Source of the DNA: Cognaticolwellia mytili
Lineage (GTDB): Bacteria > Pseudomonadota > Gammaproteobacteria > Enterobacterales > Alteromonadaceae
Direction: 5' to 3'
Length of the DNA: 64,000 nucleotides
Assembly (NCBI RefSeq): GCF_002104475.1
Contig: NZ_NBOF01000001.1
Location: 310,001-374,000, forward strand
Below the pieces are notes generated by a model. It was not told the origin of the DNA, made no database searches, and worked only from the letters and a program-made list of their open reading frames with translations. The stretch's first letter is position 1, and every line of letters begins with the position of its first letter. A program made the position numbers and the translations under genes. Of the stretch, positions 35,571-45,153 are shown one piece after another.

Positions 35571-36707
35571 CTAATACTCTATCAGGTTTGCATAAAATTC
35601 TGTTTTACTCAATGTAGACTGACTTCCTTTTAAAGAAAATTCATATCCACACAAAGAAAACTTTCTCTTAAAGGCAATGTTTTTAACTAATGTGGTGGTA
35701 TCCAAGGGAGAGAAGTAAGCAAAGTATTGGTTGTTATTTTCTATCTTTACTTGATAGCTACGAATTGTATCACCTTTATAGAATTGGATATTTTGACAAC
35801 TACTGTCTCCTTGTGCATTTTCAATACTCCATAAATCTTTATTTTCCGTATTATCTGTCTGCCAGCTGATCACTAAACCATTGTATGTCGACACCATCAG
35901 AGAAAAATTATCAGGTAAAATAATATGATGAAGTAATTCAACTTCCGCAGCTTTCGAGTCTACAACTTGTGTATTCTCCGTTTTGGTAGAACTACTGTCA
36001 TCTGTAAAAATTGATGAAATAATAATGGCTAAAAAAAGTAAAACCCCAGCAATAGATACGGTCATTCGAGCATTTCTGTTGCTAAAAAGTGCTAGGCGAA
36101 TTGATTCACCAATATCACCGTGCTGCCCAGGGGGATTGGTATTTTCAGCGCCATTATAATGAGAGCTTTGTATGTTAGAAACGCTACGCGAGTTCGTTGT
36201 TGATATGCAACTTTGTTCAGAGTGAATAGGTTGCTCTATTGCACTTACTTGATGCATTGTCGGCTCTATCCGTTGACTTGTTCGGGAACAACTTTGTGCT
36301 TTCTGTAAATACTGAGATAAGTCAATCGGGCCACAATAGCCTAGAATATAGTGTCGCGCTTTAGCATTAGGGTATGTTAGCAATAATAATGATAACAATA
36401 ATGGAATAATTAATAGCCAATAAATACTACCATGGCCAATGAGTATGATGACTATCCCCGAGATTAAAAAGCTAGCTGTTGGTGCGAGTACCCAATTACG
36501 ATGTAATTCAGCATCGTTTAAACGGCGTTGTGTCGCTATAACATATAATGAAAGACAAATGAATAAGCTAGCCAAAGCCGCTAATGTGGTATCAATAAAA
36601 ATTTCATTTAAAACAATGAAGCCAAGTAAGCAAGAGAAATTGATAGTGATAAAACGAACGCGGCTATCAAAACCGCGTAAACAATATAATGACTTTAAAA
36701 ATTGCAC
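35571..36707 (-). CDS. DUF805-like membrane protein with extended C-terminal region
   Basis: A protein of about 378 aa. The first 110 residues look like DUF805, with four hydrophobic helices and QRRLNDAELHRNWVL, the RRLxD motif of that family, near residue 60. A Ser/Gln/Asn-rich linker (about 140-210) and a further membrane helix (about 218-236) follow, and then a domain of about 140 residues, probably periplasmic, with a Cys pair. I start at the GTG at 36707, which has GGAGG 4 bases upstream; an upstream in-frame ATG at 36731 lacks one. It lies between the two CsrB-like RNA genes. Confidence 0.65.
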   Translation of the reverse strand: MQFLKSLYCLRGFDSRVRFITINFSCLLGFIVLNEIFIDTTLAALASLFICLSLYVIATQRRLNDAELHRNWVLAPTASFLISGIVIILIGHGSIYWLLIIPLLLSLLLLTYPNAKARHYILGYCGPIDLSQYLQKAQSCSRTSQRIEPTMHQVSAIEQPIHSEQSCISTTNSRSVSNIQSSHYNGAENTNPPGQHGDIGESIRLALFSNRNARMTVSIAGVLLFLAIIISSIFTDDSSSTKTENTQVVDSKAAEVELLHHIILPDNFSLMVSTYNGLVISWQTDNTENKDLWSIENAQGDSSCQNIQFYKGDTIRSYQVKIENNNQYFAYFSPLDTTTLVKNIAFKRKFSLCGYEFSLKGSQSTLSKTEFYANLIEY

Positions 36708-36731
36708 AAAACCTCCGGTAAAAGCTAGCAT

Positions 36732-37117
36732 AATATATTAAAAATATTAGCGTTTTTGTTAGCTTGGAAAACATGCAAAAACTGCATAGCAGGGAGGGTA
36801 ACGAATTTTGTCCGTGATGTCAGTGTATCGCTGAAATTTGTTATATTTTTCTGTTGCAGCTGAAATTTTCTGATGATTCAAGCCAGTGACAATATGTAGT
36901 TTAACTGTGGTATTCTGTAATTCCGTTTATCTTTGTAAGACATATCTGCAATCGCTGTCCGTTGATACGTACTGATTTTGTTATTTATGCGTACGATAAT
37001 TCTATCTAATTGATTTAAACGTATTTTAATTTTTTATTGTTACTGGTTATCTAATGAGTAGTAAAAAATAATATTATAAGGGTATTTTGCATAACTCAAT
37101 TCAGTAAACTTACTCAG
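36732..37117. other. Regulatory region upstream of the second CsrB-like RNA
   Basis: A 385-bp non-coding stretch. It must hold the promoter of the DUF805-like gene (minus strand) and contains the degenerate GacA-type site at 36934-36951. TTGCAT at 37088 is a possible -35 box. Confidence 0.45.
36934..36951. promoter_or_regulatory. GacA/UvrY-type upstream site (second copy)
   Basis: TGTAAGACATATCTGCAA shares the TGT.AGACATATCT core with the site at 35048 and keeps the TGTAAG half of the GacA consensus. It lies about 175 bp before the second RNA's predicted start, the same spacing as the first. Confidence 0.62.
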
Positions 37118-37371
37118 GTCAAGAAGACACAGGGTTACGGAAAACCTTTAGTATAGTGACTAGTATTGGATGCATAGTCACTATTGTGTAAAAGGATATA
37201 CATTTATTAACAGGGCAGTTATACACTTAAGCTAGATTCGATACGGATATCATGCAGGATGCATAAGTTATTTATGGAATGAATAAACATTTATGGAAGA
37301 TTAGCTAAGGATTAGCGGAACAATAATCTAGTTAAGTGTTAAAAAGAAAAAGCGACTTTATGTCGCTTTTT
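37118..37371 (+). ncRNA. CsrB/CsrC-like CsrA-sequestering RNA (second copy)
   Basis: A predicted RNA of about 255 nt with about 9 GGA motifs, several in loops: GGTT-ACGGA-AAACC (37134), a 9-bp stem TAGTGACTA/TAGTCACTA enclosing TTGGA (37155-37184), GATA-CGGA-TATC (37240), ATGC-AGGAT-GCAT (37252) and GCTA-AGGAT-TAGC (37304). It ends in an intrinsic terminator (37347-37371). The ATGCAGGATGCATAA element is shared with the first copy. Fewer motifs and the different length suggest a diverged paralogue, comparable to CsrC or RsmY/RsmZ pairs. The 5' end is uncertain. Confidence 0.8.
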
Positions 37372-37374
37372 CTT
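37347..37374 (+). terminator. Terminator of the second CsrB-like RNA
   Basis: AAAAAGCGAC-TTTAT-GTCGCTTTTT followed by CTTT; a 10-bp stem intrinsic terminator, also usable by the convergent DUF3301 gene. Confidence 0.9.
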
Positions 37375-37444
37375 TGCCTGATTTTTAATAAAAAATATGT
37401 CTATATACGAACAGGTGATATTGTTTAAACTCTAAAGTTAGTAC

Positions 37445-37747
37445 TTAACCTACACGGTACGCCGGAGTATCGATATTATCTAGCTTATAGCCGCGTAAAG
37501 TCATAATACCGTGATAGTTTGATTCACCATCACCACTGAACTCTAAATCGAATTGACTAACCCAATGTGGTCCATGGCGTTTTGAAAATCTAAAGCGACT
37601 TGATAACCGAGCAATTGCCAAAAACTGTAAGTTTTCTTGCTTGCAGTATTTATTGGCGTGCGATCGAGCATACTCAGAGACTTTACGTAAATAGACGAAA
37701 TACCAAAATAACAAGCCGACAAAAAGTAAATAGTAAATATTTTCCAC
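37445..37747 (-). CDS. DUF3301 protein
   Basis: A 100-aa protein with one N-terminal membrane segment (about 4-20) and a cytoplasmic or periplasmic domain typical of DUF3301: ANKYCKQENLQFLAIARLSSR, then FDLEFSGDGESNYHGIMTLRG (quoted in part). The start is GTG with AAGGGA upstream. It starts 8 bases after the DUF3549 gene; DUF3301, DUF3549 and truC neighbour each other in Vibrio and Shewanella, as I recall. Function unknown. Confidence 0.82.
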   Translation of the reverse strand: MENIYYLLFVGLLFWYFVYLRKVSEYARSHANKYCKQENLQFLAIARLSSRFRFSKRHGPHWVSQFDLEFSGDGESNYHGIMTLRGYKLDNIDTPAYRVG

Positions 37748-37755
37748 GTGATCCC

Positions 37756-38796
37756 TTATTGTTTAAACAACTCACCGATAGCATGTGCTAAAGCACTACT
37801 TCGATTAGGCGAACGAATTGCTTGCAATAGTAAAGGGCGGGTAGTTGGAATTGCAACTAAATCTTTAAATATTGCTTTAAATAACTCTAAGTCATCACTT
37901 TTAATTAATTGTTCCAGATAGTTAAATAGAATTTCTTCATGATTTAATATCGACCATAAACGGCCCGCAATGATGATTAATGTATCCTCTGATAGTGTTT
38001 GGCTGTTAATCAACTCAACAATAAACTTCTCGCTATAGGGATGTTGAGTACTTGATGCAAGTGCTCGCAATAATGATAAAGCAAGTGATGTATCATTTTC
38101 ACTATTTGCTAACACATAACGTTGAGTTATTTTTTCAATCAGCTCAGCAGGTAATACCATATTTTCTAATGTAGAACATAATGGTGATAGTACTTGCTCA
38201 GGTAAATTATTGAAAGCGCTAGTTAGTACCTCAGCATTGCTATTGTCATCTATGCGAATGGCTACGTCAGACAAGCCTTGCACACCAACTTCATGCCATG
38301 CATCCCAGCCATTTATGCCCGAAAGGTAGTTTATTGCAGGCTGGTAGAATTTACTCGCCGGTTGCTTCAATGCTACTGAAATAATACTATTTACTGCCGC
38401 CAATTTATATTGTGGTGGAGTGAAGTGGTACGGATTCTTTTTTAGCAGTGTTTCTTGTTGCTCTGTAGGGCTGACTGACAAGTCACTACCTAGTGCTTCC
38501 ACAATGATCGCGATAAAATGATTTCTCGCGCCTTGATTTAATAAGCCTCGCTCATCTAAAGGAAGTTTTACAAACCATAAATAAGGTGTTGTTGATTGCT
38601 TTTGCCAAAATGCGATAGCAAGTTGTGCGTGTCCTTGTGATGGAAATGGATAAGGTAGCTGAGCAGACTCAATCTTCTCAAATTGTTCCTTAGAAATTTT
38701 ATCAACACGACGGCCAATGTCGTAAATACGATATTGAGAGCCAGATAAATTCAGTAACTCTGAAATTGAAGCAATGTGGTTTGAAGTTGTGCTCAT
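37756..38796 (-). CDS. DUF3549 protein
   Basis: A 346-aa cytoplasmic protein of DUF3549. It begins with SISELLNLSGSQYRIYDIGRR, the conserved opening of the family. I start at the ATG at 38796; a TTG 4 codons upstream is possible. The C-terminal half has repeating helical character (about 150-340), perhaps HEAT-like. It is the first gene of a two-gene unit with DUF3301 and divergent from truC. Function unknown. Confidence 0.82.
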   Translation of the reverse strand: MSTTSNHIASISELLNLSGSQYRIYDIGRRVDKISKEQFEKIESAQLPYPFPSQGHAQLAIAFWQKQSTTPYLWFVKLPLDERGLLNQGARNHFIAIIVEALGSDLSVSPTEQQETLLKKNPYHFTPPQYKLAAVNSIISVALKQPASKFYQPAINYLSGINGWDAWHEVGVQGLSDVAIRIDDNSNAEVLTSAFNNLPEQVLSPLCSTLENMVLPAELIEKITQRYVLANSENDTSLALSLLRALASSTQHPYSEKFIVELINSQTLSEDTLIIIAGRLWSILNHEEILFNYLEQLIKSDDLELFKAIFKDLVAIPTTRPLLLQAIRSPNRSSALAHAIGELFKQ

Positions 38797-39261
38797 AGTA
38801 AAATGCAATCGCTATAAATGGTTGAGATAGGTTGTTATAGCGCGCCATTATAGAGATAATAGCACTTTATCTCCACCGATAATCATGGCTGATGTACGTC
38901 AATTTATTCAACTGCTTTTTGATTAGGCAAACTTAAACTTGAATTGAAAAAAGCAAAGTTGCGGGGTAAACAAATATCAACAGTGGCTGCACTGCAAATT
39001 ACAACAAACTTTGCAGTGAAACTCTAACCGTTGAGTAATGGTTAGAGTTTGTTTTTATTGAACAATTCTCGCCATTAGTCAGAAATAAGCAAACGTTACT
39101 CAGCAGTATTTCGGTTACCCTATAGTTGCTGAAGTATTTAAGTACGCGTACCTGTTTAAGGTGAGTAACGTTGTTGCCGACATTGATGAGTTGTTTAGTG
39201 ACCAGTTAGTGCAAAGGTCTTAGCAAAGTAAAATTGATACGACTGAAAAGAGTTTAGAATC
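38797..39261. other. Divergent DUF3549-truC region with two adjacent hairpins
   Basis: A 465-bp non-coding stretch. It contains CACTGCAAA/TTTGCAGTG (38990-39018) directly followed by AAACTCTAACC/GGTTAGAGTTT (39019-39050) and then GTTTTTATT on the plus strand. This could be the end of a short plus-strand RNA. No promoter is clear. Confidence 0.4.
39019..39056 (+). terminator. Orphan terminator-like hairpin
   Basis: An 11-bp perfect stem with a 10-base loop followed by GTTTTT on the plus strand, with no plus-strand gene upstream to end. It suggests an unannotated short transcript. Confidence 0.5.
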
Positions 39262-40029
39262 ATGACAATTGAAAATGCTGGTGCGGTGATCCTTGAAAAG
39301 CCCGTTTTAACTATATTATATCAAGATGAATACCTAGTAGCAGTTGATAAACCTGCAGGGCTTTTCGTGCATCGTAGCTTTATGGATAAAGATGAGATTT
39401 ACTTTGCATTACAGCTTATTCGTGACCAAGTTGGACAATATGTTTATCCGTTACATCGTCTTGACCGTCCAACCTCAGGGGTTTTACTTTTCGCCTTATC
39501 ACAAGATATTGCACGTTTAATGGGGCAGGCTTTTAGCGAAAGAAATATTCATAAAACTTATTATGCGCTAACGCGTGGGCACTTATTAGGTGATGGTTTG
39601 GTTGATTATGCGTTAAAAGAAAAGCTAGATGACATGGGCGATAAAAATGTTAGTCGCGATAAAGAAGCACAAAGTGCTCAAACGCATTACCAGTCGATAG
39701 CTACAGCGACTTTACATGTACCGTTAGGTAAATACCCGAGTGTGCGATATTCATTGGTTAAATGTCAGCCTCGTACTGGGCGCCGCCATCAAATTCGTCG
39801 ACATTTAGCTCATCTTCGTTATCCGATTATTGGCGATATTAACTATGGTGATAATAAACAGAATCCATTTTTTGGTGAGAATTTTGGCTTTAAACGTTTG
39901 ATGCTCATTGCTAAAAGTTTAAACTTTATTCATCCGATAACGCAGCAGGAACTTACCATTAGTGCGAAGTTTGATATGCAGTGGCAACAAGTGCTTAATG
40001 AATTGAATTGGCAAGAATTAAATTTGTAA
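39262..40029 (+). CDS. truC: tRNA pseudouridine(65) synthase TruC
   Basis: TruC makes pseudouridine 65 in several tRNAs. The 255-aa RluA-family enzyme has the catalytic motif HRLDRPTSGVLLF with Asp68, KPAGLFVHRS near 30, and RTGRRHQIRRHLAHLRYPIIGD near 172 (quoted in key part RTGRRHQIRRHLAHLR). The HRLDRPTSG form is specific to TruC. E. coli truC is part of the yqcC-csrB-syd neighbourhood, consistent with the CsrB-like RNAs nearby. Confidence 0.94.
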   Translation: MTIENAGAVILEKPVLTILYQDEYLVAVDKPAGLFVHRSFMDKDEIYFALQLIRDQVGQYVYPLHRLDRPTSGVLLFALSQDIARLMGQAFSERNIHKTYYALTRGHLLGDGLVDYALKEKLDDMGDKNVSRDKEAQSAQTHYQSIATATLHVPLGKYPSVRYSLVKCQPRTGRRHQIRRHLAHLRYPIIGDINYGDNKQNPFFGENFGFKRLMLIAKSLNFIHPITQQELTISAKFDMQWQQVLNELNWQELNL

Positions 40030-40032
40030 TAC

Positions 40033-40080
40033 AAAAGTTAGTCTTTTGTTGTTCGTTATGTCTATTGGCTAACTTTTTTT
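40033..40080 (+). terminator. Likely terminator of truC
   Basis: AAAAGTTAG pairs with CTAACTTTT across a long loop and runs into T's. It lies just after the truC stop codon. Confidence 0.5.
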
Positions 40081-40117
40081 GTTAGCCTTATATACTAATT
40101 CGGTTTAAATCTTCAAC

Positions 40118-40447
40118 TTACTCTGGTCCGCTAATACGCACTGAATTAAAATCTTGAGCAATTAAGTTACTAAAAGTATGCGTTGCTCTAGTTGATTTAG
40201 CATCATCACTTTTAGGACCTCTAATTGCAACACTATTTACAAAGTATAAATTTTGAAAATTATCACGTTGCTTCGCAAAAGCTAGCATCATTTGTTGATC
40301 TTGAGTTACCGGGCGATTGAGCAAACTTAGCAAAAGGTACTGATCTGATATTAAAGGCTTCTTTTCAACAGCTAGTTTTGATGTAGAGCTACAAGCTGAT
40401 AATAGTGTGATCAGTAATAACGCAAAAATTATAGATAGTTTTTTCAT
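40118..40447 (-). CDS. Small lipoprotein of unknown function
   Basis: A 109-aa lipoprotein with a typical signal peptide and the lipobox LSAC (Cys19). The mature part of 91 residues has no domain I recognise; NLYFVNSVAIRGPKSDD is the most distinctive stretch. It is convergent with truC. Function unknown. Confidence 0.65.
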   Translation of the reverse strand: MKKLSIIFALLLITLLSACSSTSKLAVEKKPLISDQYLLLSLLNRPVTQDQQMMLAFAKQRDNFQNLYFVNSVAIRGPKSDDAKSTRATHTFSNLIAQDFNSVRISGPE

Positions 40448-40702
40448 AATGCTAATAGTGTTTAAGTATCTTAATTATGATTACTGCAAAGGCTTTGCCA
40501 ATTTTTATATTAAAGGTGAAGACAACAAATATTAATTTAAATTTACAATTATATATTTGATTTTATTCATATAATTTTTATTTGTTTTTAGGTGGGTAAT
40601 TTGAAAAATATGTCGATAACGGTTGTTTGACAGAAGAAATGTTGTTTTTAATGACTGTTCAATTAAGCGTCAAAAAAATAGCAGTTGTGCATTTGTTAAC
40701 AC
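40448..40702. other. AT-rich gap upstream of the lipoprotein gene
   Basis: Non-coding stretch holding the lipoprotein promoter on the minus strand. I see no confident motif. Confidence 0.3.
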
Positions 40703-40738
40703 AAAAAAAGCGGTGTAACGCTTAATGCCGTTACACCG
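40703..40738 (-). terminator. Rho-independent terminator of dapD
   Basis: CGGTGTAACG/CGTTACACCG with an 8-base loop; the plus-strand A tract gives a T run on the minus strand, 39 bp beyond the dapD stop. Confidence 0.88.
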
Positions 40739-40776
40739 TTATGGTTTGATCTATTCAAGTTGAAAATCGGTTGCTG

Positions 40777-41607
40777 TTATTCTTCAGATACAGAACGAAG
40801 TAGCGCATTAATACCAACTTTAGCACGTGTTTTTGCATCAACTTTTTTAACAATAATTGCTGCGTATAAACTATAACTACCGCATTTAGACGGTAAATTA
40901 CCTGGTACAACAACTGAGCCAGCAGGTACTCTGCCGTAATGTGTTTCACCAGTTTCACGGTCAAAAATACGTGTACTTTGGCCAATATAAACGCCCATTG
41001 AAATAACCGCACCTTCTTCGATGACAACACCTTCAACAATTTCTGAACGAGCACCAATAAAACAGTTATCTTCAATGATTGTTGGGCCTGCTTGTAATGG
41101 TTCAAGCACACCGCCAATACCAACGCCACCAGATAAATGTACGTTTTTACCAATCTGAGCACACGAGCCAACTGTTGCCCAGCCGTCAACCATACAGCCC
41201 TCATCAACGTATGCTCCAATATTAACAAAGCTAGGCATTACTACAACATTCTTGCCAATATAGGTGCCAGTACGAACTGACGCGCCAGGTACGACTCTGA
41301 CCCCGTCTGCTTCAAAATCAGCTTGGGTGTAGCTTGTATATTTCATTGGTACTTTATCGAAAAACTTGCTTTCGGCGCCATCAATAACTTCGTTGTCCCA
41401 AATTCTAAAAGAAAGTAGTACAGCTTTTTTCAACCACTGATGAACTACCCATTCCCCAGCAATTTTTTCAGCAACACGTGCTGAGCCATTGTTTAATGCT
41501 GCTAATGCGTCAAGCACAGCTTTTTTTACTTCTGGGGATACGCTTGCTGGCGTAATATTCATACGTTCTTCGAACGCTTGTTCAATAACTGTTTGTAATT
41601 CTGACAT
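40777..41607 (-). CDS. dapD: Tetrahydrodipicolinate N-succinyltransferase DapD
   Basis: DapD transfers succinyl from succinyl-CoA to tetrahydrodipicolinate in lysine and diaminopimelate synthesis. The 276-aa protein (E. coli 274) has the left-handed beta-helix hexapeptide pattern from about residue 108 ([20 protein letters not shown]), and [17 protein letters not shown] near 136. The N-terminal helical domain (1-100) is also typical. TAGGAAAT precedes the ATG. It follows glnD by 32 bp, as in E. coli. Confidence 0.97.
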   Translation of the reverse strand: MSELQTVIEQAFEERMNITPASVSPEVKKAVLDALAALNNGSARVAEKIAGEWVVHQWLKKAVLLSFRIWDNEVIDGAESKFFDKVPMKYTSYTQADFEADGVRVVPGASVRTGTYIGKNVVVMPSFVNIGAYVDEGCMVDGWATVGSCAQIGKNVHLSGGVGIGGVLEPLQAGPTIIEDNCFIGARSEIVEGVVIEEGAVISMGVYIGQSTRIFDRETGETHYGRVPAGSVVVPGNLPSKCGSYSLYAAIIVKKVDAKTRAKVGINALLRSVSEE

Positions 41608-41639
41608 TTGGGATTTCCTAATGGTTCAATGCTGTATAA

Positions 41640-44264
41640 TTATTGGTGGCTGTCGGCGAAAAGCATCACTTCTAATGCTTGCTCTTGCGCTTTTGTTAGT
41701 GCTTCATTATCTTTATTTGATACGGTAAATACATCCTCAGCTTTTTCTCCAAACGTGGTGATTTTTGCTGAGTGTATTTGTAATTTACATTTTTGAAAAA
41801 CAGCGGCTATGTTCGCTAATAGGCCTGGATGGTCAAGTGCTACTATCTCTAGCATCGTACGATTCTTGGTTGTACTTTCGATAAAACTGACTTGAGTTTT
41901 AACTTTAAATTGTTTAAAGCGCTTTGCTAGTGGTCTAGCTTTGATACGGCTTTTTTCAGAAGCTAAATTAGCACTTAATGATTTAGCTAAAGCTTTTGCT
42001 CGGTTACTATCGGTAATTGCTTTATTTTGGTTATCGAGCACGACAAAGGTATTGGCAATATAGCCAGTTTTACTGGTGGTTACTTTAGCGTCATGAATAG
42101 AGAGTTTTTTCGCCCCTAGCAATGACACCATATTAAAAAATATATGAGGTTTGTCTTTGGTATAAACAAACACTTCAGTACCACCACGGTAGGGTATAGC
42201 ACTAATAAGTACTAAAGGCCTGTCTTTACCATGTTGAACTATATGCTGACAATGCCAAGCAATTTGTTCAGGTGAATAACGTAAGAAATAATCAGCTTTA
42301 AACTCTTTCCAAAGTTGCTGCAATTGTTCATGGTCAATATCTTGTGCCTGTAGTATTTCTAATGCCTGCTGCTGGTTTTCGCGTATTTTAGCTCGTAAAT
42401 CTACTGGTTTTTCTAAGCCACGTCTAAAAGCACGCTTGGCACTAAAATATAAGTCTTCAAGTAGGTTTGCCTTCCAACTATTCCAAAGACTCTCATTGGT
42501 AGCTCGCATATCAGCAACAGTTAAGCAATAAAGATAGTCAAGGTGGGCTTCATCGCGAACAATTTCAGCAAACGCTTTAATGACCTCTGGATCTGAAATG
42601 TCTCTGCGCTGTGCGGTAACAGACATTAATAAATGTTGCTCAACTAACCAAGCGATCATACGGCCATCGTGATCACCAAGTTTGTGAACTTTAGCGAAGT
42701 CTAGCGCGTCTGCAGCGCCAAGTTTGGCGTGATCACCACCACGACCTTTGGCTATATCATGAAATATTCCGGCAAAATATAGTAGTTCAGGCTTACGTAC
42801 CCGTTGTACTATTTTGCTACATAATGGGAATTCTTCATTATGTTCGGGTAAGCTAAATCTATAAAGGTTTTTAAGTAGTCGGTAACTATGTTCATCAACT
42901 GAATAAGCGTGAAATAAATCAAATTGCATTTGGCCAACGATATTACGCCATAGTGGTAAATAGGCGCCAATAATTGAGTATCGATGCATTAAGGTAAATG
43001 CCAAACCTAATCCGCGTGGGTGTTTGATTAATTCGATAAAAATTGTCCGACAACGAGCATAGTCAATCATCCCTGAGACTAAGCGTCTGCGGGCATTGCG
43101 CATTAAGCGCAAGGTATCAGGATGTAAGTCGGTAATTTCTTCATGTTCAGCGATCAGTAAAAATAACTCCATGATCATAGTTGAACGAGTAAACACACGT
43201 TTGTTAAGTGCTTTTATTTGGCCATCAATAATGACAAAGTCTTCGTTTATGTATGTTTCTTTGCTGTGCTCTTTTTTATTTATAATAGCGTATTCAAAGT
43301 GCTGTAGTAGCATTTTATTGAGTTCGGCCACGCGTGAAATAATTCGGAAGAAGCGCTTCATCATCCGTTCAATAGCGAGTTTTCCACCATCACCAAAGCC
43401 CATTAGTTCGGCAACATCAGCCTGGTAATCAAACAACAATCGGTTTTCATTACGACCAGCAATAAAGTGTAGAGCACCACGCATACGCCATAAGTAATCT
43501 TGACACTCAAGTAGTTCGAAAAATTCATTGCTAGTGAGATAGTTGTGATCAATTAGCTGTTCGAGGGTATCGGCCATAAAATGACGTTTGGCTACCCAAC
43601 CAATCGTTTGAATGTCGCGTAAGCCACCGGGATTTGCTTTTAAATTAGGCTCTAGGGTATAAGATGCGCCGTGGTATTGTTCATGGCGTTTGTACTGTTC
43701 GTTTTTTTTTGCTAGAAAAAACTTTTCAGAAGTCCAAAAGTAATCTTCATTTAGCAGCGGCTGTAAATGTGCAACAAGTGATTCGTGTCCGCATATTTTC
43801 CGCATTTCCATTAGATTAGTGGCGATAGTGACATCGTCAATCGCTTGTTTTAAACATTCTTTAACACTACGAACACTGTGTCCGATATCCAGTTTTACAT
43901 CCCATAGTTGGGTAATAAATGCCGAGATACTTTCTGCTAAGTCAACTTCTACACTTTCTTGTGTTAACAATAATATATCAACATCAGAATAGGGGTGTAG
44001 TTCACGGCGACCATAACCACCAACAGCTACTAAACTAATTTGATATTCGTCTAGGTGATGCTGGCACCAAAGCTTGGTGAGAATTAGGTCAACATAAAAA
44101 GCTCTTGCTGCAACGAGTGAGGTAATTTCACTGATTGGAAATTGTTCTTTTTGCCATTGCTGGAATTCTTGGCTTAATGCGCAAATTTGTTGACTGGTTA
44201 ATGTTGGAGCACTAACGGCGAGAGCGTCGATATACTGTTCTGGAATAATGTCGGATGTATTCAA
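41640..44264 (-). CDS. glnD: PII uridylyltransferase/uridylyl-removing enzyme GlnD
   Basis: GlnD senses glutamine and adds or removes UMP on the PII proteins, setting nitrogen regulation. The 874-aa protein has the nucleotidyltransferase motif [16 protein letters not shown] at 82-97, an HD hydrolase domain with [11 protein letters not shown] near 505, and two C-terminal ACT domains (about 695-775 and 800-874, the second with [12 protein letters not shown]). Length matches the family (E. coli 890). The start is TTG. It lies between map and dapD, the E. coli order. Confidence 0.97.
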   Translation of the reverse strand: MNTSDIIPEQYIDALAVSAPTLTSQQICALSQEFQQWQKEQFPISEITSLVAARAFYVDLILTKLWCQHHLDEYQISLVAVGGYGRRELHPYSDVDILLLTQESVEVDLAESISAFITQLWDVKLDIGHSVRSVKECLKQAIDDVTIATNLMEMRKICGHESLVAHLQPLLNEDYFWTSEKFFLAKKNEQYKRHEQYHGASYTLEPNLKANPGGLRDIQTIGWVAKRHFMADTLEQLIDHNYLTSNEFFELLECQDYLWRMRGALHFIAGRNENRLLFDYQADVAELMGFGDGGKLAIERMMKRFFRIISRVAELNKMLLQHFEYAIINKKEHSKETYINEDFVIIDGQIKALNKRVFTRSTMIMELFLLIAEHEEITDLHPDTLRLMRNARRRLVSGMIDYARCRTIFIELIKHPRGLGLAFTLMHRYSIIGAYLPLWRNIVGQMQFDLFHAYSVDEHSYRLLKNLYRFSLPEHNEEFPLCSKIVQRVRKPELLYFAGIFHDIAKGRGGDHAKLGAADALDFAKVHKLGDHDGRMIAWLVEQHLLMSVTAQRRDISDPEVIKAFAEIVRDEAHLDYLYCLTVADMRATNESLWNSWKANLLEDLYFSAKRAFRRGLEKPVDLRAKIRENQQQALEILQAQDIDHEQLQQLWKEFKADYFLRYSPEQIAWHCQHIVQHGKDRPLVLISAIPYRGGTEVFVYTKDKPHIFFNMVSLLGAKKLSIHDAKVTTSKTGYIANTFVVLDNQNKAITDSNRAKALAKSLSANLASEKSRIKARPLAKRFKQFKVKTQVSFIESTTKNRTMLEIVALDHPGLLANIAAVFQKCKLQIHSAKITTFGEKAEDVFTVSNKDNEALTKAQEQALEVMLFADSHQ

Positions 44265-44364
44265 AGATAAACTCTCATGTTCGCCAAGAAAAAGGTTTAC
44301 TTATTAATTGAAATAAACCCAAGCTATTAAGCCTCTCTAATAACGTTAGTAAAGTCTCACGTTA

Positions 44365-45153
44365 TTAGTTGTGTAGCATTCTAGAAATAGTGTCATCTTT
44401 ACGTAACGTTAGAATTTCACAACCCGTTTTTGTTACGACAACTGTGTGTTCCCATTGTGCTGACTTTTTACCATCTAGCGTGTACACCGTCCAATTGTCT
44501 TCTTTATCAAGCAACGTGTTAGCTCGACCTAAGTTGATCATCGGTTCAACGGTAAAACACATGCCTTCAGCCATTTTTTCTTTATCATTATTTTTATAAT
44601 GAACAATTTGCGGTTCTTCATGGAATTCTTTGCCAATACCGTGACCACAGTATTCTTTTACAATTGAATAGCGGCCAGATTTTTTAATGAATTTTTGAAT
44701 TGCAGTGCCAATTTCACCAAAGGTGTTACCCGGCTTAACTTTTTTAAGGCCTAGATATAAAGCTTCTTGAGTAATACGACATAAGCGATTATCTTCAGCA
44801 GAAGTTTCACCAATGAAAAACATTTTACTAGTATCGCCATGATAGCCATCTTTAATAACGGTGATATCTATATTAACAATGTCGCCATCAACGAGTGGCA
44901 CATCATTCGGGATACCATGACAAACAACGTGGTTAACTGAAGTACAAATTGACTTTGGAAAGCCATGATAATTTAAAGGAGCTGAGATTGCGCCTTGTAC
45001 TTTATCCGTATATTCAGCACATAAGGTATTCAACTCATCAGTTGTGACACCTGATTTTACATGAGGTTCAATCATTTCCAATACATCTGCAGCAAGTTTT
45101 CCCGCAATTCTCATTTTTTCAATTTCTTGCTGATCTTTAATCGTAATTGTCAT
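44365..45153 (-). CDS. map: Methionine aminopeptidase, type I
   Basis: Map removes the initiator methionine from nascent proteins. The 262-aa type I enzyme has the metal-binding residues in DIVNIDITVIKDGYHGDTS (Asp near 95 and 106), GHGIGKEFHEEP near 169 (His), and FTVEPMINLG near 201 (Glu), plus HTVVVT with the last Glu before it (QWEHTVVV). GAGG precedes the ATG. In E. coli map is divergent from rpsB; here a DsbA-like gene lies between. Confidence 0.97.
   Translation of the reverse strand: MTITIKDQQEIEKMRIAGKLAADVLEMIEPHVKSGVTTDELNTLCAEYTDKVQGAISAPLNYHGFPKSICTSVNHVVCHGIPNDVPLVDGDIVNIDITVIKDGYHGDTSKMFFIGETSAEDNRLCRITQEALYLGLKKVKPGNTFGEIGTAIQKFIKKSGRYSIVKEYCGHGIGKEFHEEPQIVHYKNNDKEKMAEGMCFTVEPMINLGRANTLLDKEDNWTVYTLDGKKSAQWEHTVVVTKTGCEILTLRKDDTISRMLHN

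Noticed and set aside
40755-41228. 157-codon minus-strand frame overlapping dapD
   Set aside because: Out-of-frame shadow of the clearly coding dapD gene; the translation is low-complexity and hydrophobic.
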